This document shows, piece by piece, positions 58,278-64,000 of a DNA stretch of 64,000 nt. The stretch is from the NCBI RefSeq assembly GCF_001402915.1, contig NZ_CP012945.1, forward strand, positions 1,775,501 through 1,839,500, given 5' to 3'. Below the pieces are notes generated by a model that searched no databases, was not told where the DNA came from, and saw only the letters and a program-made list of their open reading frames with translations. Origin of the DNA: Devosia sp. A16. GTDB lineage: Bacteria; Pseudomonadota; Alphaproteobacteria; Rhizobiales; Devosiaceae. Made by a program: the position numbers and the translations under genes. Position 1 is the stretch's first letter. Each line of letters opens with the position of its first letter.

Positions 58278-58649
58278 ATGCCCAGGATTTCTCGCATCAC
58301 GCTCGAACTGGCCCGCGAACCCGGCCACCCGCATGGAGATCGCAACCACGGCTATCACCTCTACCTGCCCCTCACGGACGACGGGCATATCGACCTTGCG
58401 GCGTGGGAGACGACGAAGAGCGTCTGTCGCGTCCGGCGTTTCCGTCCCGGGGAGGACGATCGGCACGGCCGGGTTCGCCGCGGTCCCGGGGGCCGGTGGA
58501 TCTTCGACTACGACGACCGCACCGACTTCGATGACGAAACGGGCTTCCGGCTTGCCGATGAGCGGTTCGTACCGGGGGAATACGCATCCGTGCGCGAGGA
58601 TGACGGCCGGATGCACACCTTCCAGGTCATCGCCGTCCGGCCCGAGTGA
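58278..58649 (+). CDS. uncharacterised small protein behind an Fnr/FixK box
   Basis: 123 residues from the ATG at 58278. Rich in charged and aromatic residues (RITLELAREPGHPHGDRNHG, YHLYLPLTDDGHIDLAAWE, GGRWIFDYDDRTDFDDETGF), with no signal peptide or membrane helix. Three regions give a beta-rich small domain appearance: a His/Asp-rich N-terminus, a middle Arg-rich stretch and an acidic C-terminus. Not recognised as a named family. Convergent with the FixK-type gene, 15 bases from its stop. Confidence 0.75.
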   Translation: MPRISRITLELAREPGHPHGDRNHGYHLYLPLTDDGHIDLAAWETTKSVCRVRRFRPGEDDRHGRVRRGPGGRWIFDYDDRTDFDDETGFRLADERFVPGEYASVREDDGRMHTFQVIAVRPE

Positions 58650-58664
58650 TCGGGCCGGCAGGCA

Positions 58665-59321
58665 TCAGTCGCTGAGCGCGGCGAGGGCCGCCGCGTCCAC
58701 GATCTCGATGCGGTCGATCGACGGCACCTTGATGATCCCGCCATCCTTGAGGCTGCGCAGCACGCGCGAGACCGTCTCGAAGGTGAGACCCAGATAGTCA
58801 GCGATGTCGCAACGCTGCATCTGCAGGGCCACCACGCTGTCGGACTCCTGACGATCGAGCAGGTCGAGCAGGAAGGATGCCAGCTTCTCGACCGCGTTCA
58901 TCCGCCCCAGTCGCAGCAGGTGGTGCTGCGCATCGGCGAAACTGGCGAGGGCAAGCCGCAGCAGGCGATGTGGCGGGACGCCGGAAGCGTCGGTGTGCAC
59001 CACGCGAATGCCCGCTCCATCGACGCTTTCGGCCGAGCACTGGCGCTCTTCGCCGGCCTCGAAGCCGAACACGTCGCCGGCGAAATGGAAGCTGTTGATC
59101 TGGCGACGGCCGTCATTGGTCACCCGGCAGATTCGCACCGTGCCGAACTCCACCAGGTACACCGCGCCCGCCTTGTCGCCCTGCGCGAAGATCATCGAGT
59201 CGGTGGGGTAAAAGGTCACCGGACCGGCCTCGGCCTTGGTCACGAGGGCTGCGCTCAGCGCGCCCGGCTGCGGCGAACCCGCGGGCGACGCGCTGGCAAG
59301 GAACATGGGAACGCTCGACAT
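58665..59321 (-). CDS. fixK: Crp/Fnr family regulator, FixK-type
   Basis: 218 residues; GAGG before the ATG at 59321. Sensor barrel (FAQGDKAGAVYLVEFGTVRICR) and HTH with recognition helix LTFETVSRVLRSL, the E-x2-S-R set that reads TTGAT sites. It lacks the N-terminal cysteine cluster of FnrN (only scattered Cys), as in FixK. Encoded just downstream of fixLJ on the same strand, so it is the expected FixJ target that relays the low-oxygen signal to the TTGAY-N4-RTCAA sites throughout the island. Confidence 0.9.
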   Translation of the reverse strand: MSSVPMFLASASPAGSPQPGALSAALVTKAEAGPVTFYPTDSMIFAQGDKAGAVYLVEFGTVRICRVTNDGRRQINSFHFAGDVFGFEAGEERQCSAESVDGAGIRVVHTDASGVPPHRLLRLALASFADAQHHLLRLGRMNAVEKLASFLLDLLDRQESDSVVALQMQRCDIADYLGLTFETVSRVLRSLKDGGIIKVPSIDRIEIVDAAALAALSD

Positions 59322-59388
59322 CTCGACACCTCAATCTTGGATGCCCGAGCGTCGCTCATCCGATGGCGGCGCGAAATTCCGGTCGGTG

Positions 59389-59407
59389 TACTAGGGATTC
59401 TACTAGG
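59389..59407. promoter_or_regulatory. direct repeat before fixK (candidate FixJ site)
   Basis: TACTAGG at 59389-59395 and again at 59401-59407, a 12-base period, 70-86 bases before the fixK ATG. No Fnr/FixK box lies here. LuxR/NarL-type regulators such as FixJ bind repeats of this size near -40 to -60; the sequence does not closely match published FixJ sites, so the call is tentative. Confidence 0.3.
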
Positions 59408-59744
59408 TGGCACGCCGCGCCGCGATTGCCGCCCGCACCGCCTCCGACAGCGATGCCCCCAGGGTGGGCTTGGTGAGGGTGCGAAAGCTCAGGGCGGCCA
59501 ACGGGTGGGCCGGGCTGTTGGCCAGCAGCACCACGGGCGCGAACGCCTTGAGGATCCTGGGGCCCTCGAGGCCACCGCGATCGAGGGCATGATGGTCGAT
59601 GATCGAGCAGTCGAACGGCGATGAGGGGGAGTCCCCGGTCGCCAGCGACGCCATGGCCGTCACATCGTAGCCTTCGGCTTCGAGAGCGAACCGCAGCGAG
59701 TTTCGAAAGGTCGCGTTTGGCGCAACGACAAGCAACTGAGCCAT
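59403..59744 (-). CDS. degenerate response-regulator receiver protein
   Basis: 113 residues from the ATG at 59744 (an ATG 18 bases earlier is an alternative). CheY-like beta/alpha pattern with Asp 50 in CSIID and the Lys-Pro pair (TLTKPTLG, Lys 92), but the N-terminal acidic pair that binds Mg2+ is replaced by Ala-Pro-Asn (LLVVAPNATFRNSL). A receiver lacking that pair usually cannot be phosphorylated normally. It lies between fixJ and fixK and may titrate or tune FixL/FixJ signalling, similar in concept to FixT; that role is inference. Confidence 0.75.
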   Translation of the reverse strand: MAQLLVVAPNATFRNSLRFALEAEGYDVTAMASLATGDSPSSPFDCSIIDHHALDRGGLEGPRILKAFAPVVLLANSPAHPLAALSFRTLTKPTLGASLSEAVRAAIAARRAT

Positions 59745-59812
59745 CTGCTGTTCTTTCCGCATCGAACGCCATCGGTGCGTTTGAACGCTATGACGAGTCG
59801 AAGCGCGCTTTC

Positions 59813-59826
59813 TTGCGCTAGATCAA
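59813..59826. promoter_or_regulatory. variant Fnr/FixK box between fixJ and the degenerate receiver
   Basis: TTGCGCTAGATCAA: a good right half (ATCAA) and a weak left half. Predicted start near 59778, 34 bases before the receiver ATG. It overlaps the fixJ stop. Confidence 0.45.
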
Positions 59827-60464
59827 GGCGCGCCGGCCGGGCCGTCCAGCGCAGACAGATCGATGTCCATCACCATCCGCACCAGCTCGGCCAGGCTTCG
59901 GGCCTGCATCTTGCCCATCAGCGCGGCACGATACACCTCGACCGTGCGTGGGCTGATGCCCAGCTCGCCCGCAATCAGCTTGTTGGGCAGGCCGTCCACC
60001 ACGCCCGCGAGCACCTGCCGCTCGCGCTCGCTGAGGCTGCGCAGCCGGTCGCGCACCCGCTCGCGCCCCTGTTCGGCGTCGACCTGCGAGGTCGCGAGGT
60101 CTACGGCACGCCGGATCGACTCGACGATGGTCTCGTTGCTGAACGGCTTTTCGATGAAGTCGATGGCACCGTTCTTCATCGCTTCCACTGCCATCTGCAC
60201 GTCGCCATGCCCGGTCACGACGATGGACGGCATCATGTGACCGGAGGCGCGGAGCCGGCGAAGCAACTCCACGCCATCCATATCGGGCATCCTCAGATCG
60301 GTGACGAGACACCCGTTGCGAATGCCGCCGGCCACCTCGAGGAACGACTGCGCGGTAGCGTGGGTGCGCACGGCAAACCCCGACACATCCAGCAGAAAGG
60401 CCAGTGAACTGCGCACGGCCTCTTCGTCGTCGACGATGTGCACCACCACGTTTGCACTACTCAC
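59823..60464 (-). CDS. fixJ: FixJ-type response regulator
   Basis: 213 residues. Complete receiver: acidic pair Asp 12/13, phospho-acceptor Asp 56 (VTDLRMP), Thr 84 and Lys 106, with [10 protein letters not shown]. LuxR-type HTH at the C-terminus ([19 protein letters not shown], then [18 protein letters not shown]). It overlaps fixL by 8 bases. Phosphorylated FixJ activates fixK in rhizobia; the fixK gene is immediately downstream here. Confidence 0.95.
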   Translation of the reverse strand: MSSANVVVHIVDDEEAVRSSLAFLLDVSGFAVRTHATAQSFLEVAGGIRNGCLVTDLRMPDMDGVELLRRLRASGHMMPSIVVTGHGDVQMAVEAMKNGAIDFIEKPFSNETIVESIRRAVDLATSQVDAEQGRERVRDRLRSLSERERQVLAGVVDGLPNKLIAGELGISPRTVEVYRAALMGKMQARSLAELVRMVMDIDLSALDGPAGAP

Positions 60465-61998
60465 CCTGCATCTCCTTCACGATGGGCAGGCTGAACGAGA
60501 AGGTAGCCCCTCCCGACTGGTTGCGCGAAACCGAAATCTCGCCGCCATGCGAACCGACGATGCGTTGGGAGATCGACAGCCCGACACCCATGCCGCCTGG
60601 TTTGCTTGTAACGAAGGGCTGGAACAGGCGGCTGGCAACTTCTTCTGAAATGCCAGTGCCGGTATCGGCCACCTCGACCAGCAGCCGATCGTCTTCTTGC
60701 CGGGTGCTGACGGTCAGTTCCCGGGTCTGGCTGTCGGTCATCGCCTCCACCGCGTTCCGCATCAGATTGGTCAGCACCTGCTGAATCTGCACCCTGTCCA
60801 CGACAACCAGGCTGTCGCCGGGGCCGAACTCGAAATGCGCCCTGACACCGCGTTCGCGCGAGCCCATCAGGGCCAGCGCTCCGGCTTCTTCGACCAGTTT
60901 GCGCATATCCTCCGGCCGTCGCTCGGTATCGCCGCGGGTAACGAACTCGCGCAGGTGCCGGATGATGTCGCCGGCGCGCAGGGCCTGCTTGGCCGCCTCG
61001 GTCAGGGCGCCGCGCATCCGCACCGCATATTCCTCGCCGACCTTGTCCAGCATCATGGCGCAGCCCTGGACATAGTTGGCGATGGATGCGAGCGGCTGGT
61101 TCAGCTCGTGCGCCAGCGTCGAGGCCATCTCTCCCAGTTCGTTGAGGCGCGCCAGTCGGGCCAGCTCGCCTTGCGCCGCCTCGAGCTGCGCCGCGCTCTC
61201 CTGCCGTTCGGTGAGGTCGCGGATGAAGCCGGTGAAATGGCGTTTGCCGGCGATCCTCGTTTCTCCCACCGCGAGGGTCATCGGAAAGGTGGAGCCGTCC
61301 TTGCGGCGCCCCACGACCACCCGATCGACGCCGATGATGCGCTTCTCGCCGGTGGTAAGATAGCGGTCGATATAGCCGTCATGCTGCTCGCGGTAGGGCG
61401 ATGGCATGAGCATGCGCACGTTCTGGCCGATCACTTCCTCGGGTTGATAGCCGAACTGCCGCACGGCCGCCTTGTTGAAGGATGTGACGGTGCCATCGGT
61501 CTCGATCACCACGGTGGCATCGGGAACGGTATCGAGGATCGATTGCAGGTGGGCCTCGCGCGTCTGAAGCGAGGCCAGCGTTTCGGCCTGGCGGCGAAGC
61601 GAACGGTGCAGCATTCCGCCCAGCCAGGCCACGATCGCGCCTACCAGCACGAACAGGCCGATATTGACCCCGACCGCCAGCGCGGACTCGGAGGGGTCGA
61701 ACAGCAGGTAGAGTACCGCTGGAGCCGCAATCAAGGTCGCGAAGACGCCAGGCAGCAGGCCGCCCAGCATCGAGGCCACCAGCACCGCCGGAACGAAGAC
61801 CAGCCCGACCGCGGAACGCGGCACCAGTTCATCGAGGGCGTAGCGCACCATGAAGATCGCGAGGACCATGAACAGGGCCACCAGGTAAGGCGCCCACCTG
61901 CCCTTCGCTGCGCCGTCAACCGCCATGCTGTCGTCCCGCCAATGCGCGATATCGTCAAGCCGCTCCCGAGGCGACAATCTCCGATCGAGCCACGCCAT
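60457..61998 (-). CDS. fixL: oxygen-sensing heme-PAS histidine kinase FixL
   Basis: 513 residues. N-terminal membrane region with about four helices (~36-128), a heme-PAS domain (~145-265) and HisKA/HATPase core. Compared with Bradyrhizobium FixL, the proximal heme His is His 206 (YREQHDGY), the propionate-contacting Arg is Arg 212, and the distal Arg that hydrogen-bonds O2 is Arg 226 (GVDR); the position of H214 is Arg. The phospho-acceptor is His 297 (AHELNQPL), with NLMRNAVEA (N box) and DTGTGI. Oxygen binding should inhibit autophosphorylation. Membrane-anchored as in Sinorhizobium. Six bases after the DUF998 gene. Confidence 0.95.
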   Translation of the reverse strand: MAWLDRRLSPRERLDDIAHWRDDSMAVDGAAKGRWAPYLVALFMVLAIFMVRYALDELVPRSAVGLVFVPAVLVASMLGGLLPGVFATLIAAPAVLYLLFDPSESALAVGVNIGLFVLVGAIVAWLGGMLHRSLRRQAETLASLQTREAHLQSILDTVPDATVVIETDGTVTSFNKAAVRQFGYQPEEVIGQNVRMLMPSPYREQHDGYIDRYLTTGEKRIIGVDRVVVGRRKDGSTFPMTLAVGETRIAGKRHFTGFIRDLTERQESAAQLEAAQGELARLARLNELGEMASTLAHELNQPLASIANYVQGCAMMLDKVGEEYAVRMRGALTEAAKQALRAGDIIRHLREFVTRGDTERRPEDMRKLVEEAGALALMGSRERGVRAHFEFGPGDSLVVVDRVQIQQVLTNLMRNAVEAMTDSQTRELTVSTRQEDDRLLVEVADTGTGISEEVASRLFQPFVTSKPGGMGVGLSISQRIVGSHGGEISVSRNQSGGATFSFSLPIVKEMQGE

Positions 61999-62004
61999 GG
62001 CAGA

Positions 62005-62637
62005 CTAGTGAGACGCCCCGGTGGGGGCAAGCTTTGACGTGCCGGCAAATCGAGCGGCAGTGACCGCCAGCCAGAGCATGAAGCCGCCGATCGTCAGACG
62101 CTCGAGCAGCCCCGCGATCGGCCACCCGGTCGCCGTCGCAACCCCGGCGACCGCCCCCGACAGGGTGATGACCAGCAGGCAGAGGGCACAGAACCTCGCC
62201 ATCCGGCGGTCTCCGGCGCGGCGCCAGGCAATAGCGGACAACAGCACGGCGACGATCGTCGATATGCTGGCCACCGCAGCGAGCCCCAGATGCACGACGC
62301 CATGCGCCGATATCGGCACCCCCCGCATGTCCATGGCAAACGGCCACATCAGCAGCCCGGCGCCGGCCGTCACCATGAGGGTGGCAAAGACCGGTCGCCA
62401 GTTGCGTCCGGCCAAGCTCCAGCCGACGCCGGCAAAGGCCGCGAGCAGCAGGTTGTAGAGGCCGAAGCCGGCCTCGATCCACCTGATGCTGGGGCGTCCG
62501 GCCGCGGTGAGGGCGCTGATCGGGTCGGCCACCGGATCATATCCGGGCAGCACCGCCCCGGCGGCCAGCACAGTGACGACATAGAGCAGCGGCGCTGCGA
62601 TGCCTCCCCACAGCGCAAGATGTTCGAGGCGGCTCAA
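62005..62637 (-). CDS. DUF998-like multipass membrane protein
   Basis: About 210 residues if the TTG at 62637, overlapping the Usp stop, is the start; the only ATG candidate (62703) would overlap the Usp gene by 70 bases. Six hydrophobic helices, with the DUF998 landmarks YDPVADPISALTAAGRP after helix 1 and FAMDMRG in the middle. Function unknown. Located between a universal stress protein and fixL in what looks like one transcript. Confidence 0.75.
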   Translation of the reverse strand: MSRLEHLALWGGIAAPLLYVVTVLAAGAVLPGYDPVADPISALTAAGRPSIRWIEAGFGLYNLLLAAFAGVGWSLAGRNWRPVFATLMVTAGAGLLMWPFAMDMRGVPISAHGVVHLGLAAVASISTIVAVLLSAIAWRRAGDRRMARFCALCLLVITLSGAVAGVATATGWPIAGLLERLTIGGFMLWLAVTAARFAGTSKLAPTGASH

Positions 62638-63464
62638 TGCGACACCAGCACCGGCACGGGGGCCGAGCTCAGGACTTCGCGGGTCGCCCCACCGAGCAGC
62701 CACTCGCGCAGCCGCGAATGGCCATAGGCTCCCATGACGATGAGATGCGCGGCAGTCCTCGCGGCCTCGTTGAGAATGGCGGCGCCGGTGTTGGTCCAGC
62801 CATCGATGATGTGGACGTCGGCCTTGATGCCGTGCCGGCTCAGGTAGCGACCGACATCCTCGTCCGGCGCGTTGCCCTGCTCCTCGGGCGCGCCGAGGGC
62901 TTCGTCGACGATGGCGACGACCACCGACTTCGCGCGCTTCAGCAACGGCATCGCATCGGCGACGGCGCGGGCCGCCTCAGGGGTGTTCTTCCAGGCAAGC
63001 AGCACGTTCTCGCAGACGGAGCGGCGCTGGTACGACGGCGGCACGAACAGGCAGGGCCGACCCGACTGGAACAGCACCGCCTCTTCGATCGCCTGTGCCT
63101 TGTCCGGATCGCCGTAGGGGCGTGTCCCGACGAACAGGTCGGACTGGCGTACCAGGTTCGACATCGCCTCGCCCGCCTGGCGCGGATAGACGTCGAGCCG
63201 CCTCACCTCATAGGGCAGGCCGAACCGGCGAAGGTCTTGATCGGCCGCCTTGACCGCTGCCTCGGCTTCGGCCTCGGACTGCGCCACCAGTCGCCGCAGG
63301 AAGGCCGAGCCGCTCGGATCGGTGATGGCGAGCACCTCGGGCAATTGGTGCAGGTAGATCCCGGTCAGACGCGCATCCAGTGTCCGCGCAACTGCCGCAG
63401 CCTCGCCGATACGGAAGGCGTCCTCGCCCGAGCCGGTCAGGTGAATGGCGATATCGTTGATCAC
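62634..63464 (-). CDS. universal stress protein (UspA family)
   Basis: 276 residues from a GTG at 63464 with GAGG five bases upstream; the longer reading frame begins before the small membrane protein gene and is rejected. N-terminal Usp-like domain and a C-terminal Usp domain ending MGAYGHSRLREWLLGGATREVL ... VPVLVSH, with the ATP-type G-x2-G-x9-G-S/T motif. Similar to the Usp at 53323. Tandem USPs in Fnr/FixK regulons are linked with survival under hypoxia. Confidence 0.9.
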   Translation of the reverse strand: MINDIAIHLTGSGEDAFRIGEAAAVARTLDARLTGIYLHQLPEVLAITDPSGSAFLRRLVAQSEAEAEAAVKAADQDLRRFGLPYEVRRLDVYPRQAGEAMSNLVRQSDLFVGTRPYGDPDKAQAIEEAVLFQSGRPCLFVPPSYQRRSVCENVLLAWKNTPEAARAVADAMPLLKRAKSVVVAIVDEALGAPEEQGNAPDEDVGRYLSRHGIKADVHIIDGWTNTGAAILNEAARTAAHLIVMGAYGHSRLREWLLGGATREVLSSAPVPVLVSH

Positions 63465-63472
63465 GCCGACCT

Positions 63473-63631
63473 CTATTGCGCGACGAAGTGGCTGCCGATG
63501 AAATAGGGCCAGATGAACAGGGCGAGCACGCCCATCCAGAACTGCAGCTTCAGGTAGCCGATGGTGAAGAGCCAACCGGCAAACCACAGCGCGCCAAGCG
63601 AGCTGTGCTGTGTGACCTGTATCCGTTCCAT
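63473..63631 (-). CDS. small membrane protein (52 residues)
   Basis: From the ATG at 63631 with GGAGG five bases upstream. A short polar N-terminus (MERIQVTQHSSLG) then two hydrophobic helices (LWFAGWLFTIGYLKL and FWMGVLALFIWPYFIG), a hairpin in the membrane. Similar unannotated proteins with GWLFTIG and WPYFIG words occur in Alphaproteobacteria. First gene of the Usp-DUF998-fixL-fixJ run, 18 bases after the start site predicted from the Fnr/FixK box. Confidence 0.82.
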   Translation of the reverse strand: MERIQVTQHSSLGALWFAGWLFTIGYLKLQFWMGVLALFIWPYFIGSHFVAQ

Positions 63632-63683
63632 GTGAGCCTCCAAACCGTCTGAGCGCATGTTGTCCAGACACGGGCTGCCGGAT

Positions 63684-63697
63684 TTGATTTCCGTCAA
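63684..63697. promoter_or_regulatory. Fnr/FixK box for the usp-fixLJ operon
   Basis: TTGATTTCCGTCAA. Predicted start near 63649, 18 bases before the small membrane protein ATG. It implies that fixLJ is itself under Fnr/FixK feedback. It overlaps the 3' end of the flavodoxin-like gene. Confidence 0.75.
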
Positions 63698-64000
63698 ACC
63701 GCGGCTCCGGCTCTCAGTCGGCCGGCGAATTCGGCGATCTTCTCGCTCAGGGCAGGACCGCGCACCTCCTCCTCGCGGAAGATCCGGCTTGCCTGCCCCT
63801 TCGATCCGGCGGCGACCTGCATCTCGGCCAGGGCCGGCTCGGGCGGCGAGCTGGGGCTGGTGCCGCGACAGGTAAGAAAGACGGCGGTGGCGTCTGCCGC
63901 CGGCAGCTTCTGCATCGCGCTCAGCACCGGCGGCGCCGCGCGCGCCGCCCAGACCGGGCCGCCGACCACCACCAGGTCGTAATGCGCATCGCGGGGCGCG
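63694..64000 (-). CDS. flavodoxin-like protein (partial, N-terminus off the right edge)
   Basis: C-terminal ~100 residues; the frame stays open to the window end. YDLVVVGGPVWAARAAPPV is the FMN-binding Trp loop of flavodoxin/flavoprotein family members (VGTPVWxxxPAPP type), followed by TAVFLTCRGTSP. Probably an FMN-dependent electron carrier or menaquinone-type oxidoreductase component acting at low oxygen; only the C-terminal part is seen. Confidence 0.8.
   Translation of the reverse strand, partial: APRDAHYDLVVVGGPVWAARAAPPVLSAMQKLPAADATAVFLTCRGTSPSSPPEPALAEMQVAAGSKGQASRIFREEEVRGPALSEKIAEFAGRLRAGAAV

Overview
The window is high-GC DNA from an alphaproteobacterium. Gene content (cbb3 oxidase ccoNOQP-GHIS, FixLJ-FixK, FnrN-type Fnr, DeoR/Opp sugar loci, GC-rich palindromic intergenic repeat) fits the order Hyphomicrobiales, possibly a Devosia-like genus. 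That placement is inference from gene style; no rRNA or tRNA is present.

1-15.3 kb is a sugar-utilisation locus. Two tandem DUF5060/DUF4038 glycosidase-like proteins (the first runs off the left edge) follow an Opp-type ABC transporter (binding protein, two permeases, two ATPases). Across a DeoR regulator lies a divergent operon of split transketolase, FGGY kinase and TIM-barrel isomerase. The combination matches the known apiose route (isomerase, apulose kinase, two-subunit apulose-4-phosphate transketolase), and DUF4038 is the family that contains GH140 apiosidase. The best reading is therefore uptake and breakdown of apiose-containing or similar branched glycosides; the substrate is inferred.

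14.2-17.7 kb holds a UxuA-like sugar-acid dehydratase, a Tat-exported solute-binding protein with an apparent 1-base frameshift at its signal peptide, and a GntR/FadR regulator. 17.8-23.4 kb holds a large catalase (KatE type), a LysR regulator beside an exported nucleoside hydrolase with an altered metal motif, and two small exported proteins.

23.4-64 kb is a continuous low-oxygen island. I find 17 sites of the form TTGAY-N4-RTCAA or close variants, nearly all in intergenic regions and nearly all placed so that a start site 41.5 bp away falls just before a start codon. They precede an Mg2+ P-type ATPase, hemN/fnrN, ccoNOQP, ccoGHIS, a hemerythrin-like protein, a MacAB-like exporter, a glucokinase-aldolase-phosphofructokinase operon divergent from PEP synthase, BON and universal-stress proteins, an SDR, and several uncharacterised small proteins. 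The regulators are in the same island: heme-PAS FixL, FixJ, a FixK-type Crp/Fnr protein, a cysteine-ligated FnrN, a third Crp/Fnr protein and a degenerate receiver. Together the genes supply high-affinity respiration, anaerobic heme synthesis, a glycolytic bypass and stress or dormancy proteins under FixLJ-K/FnrN control. The only long stretch without clear genes in this half is about 40.9-41.7 kb, which looks compositionally different.
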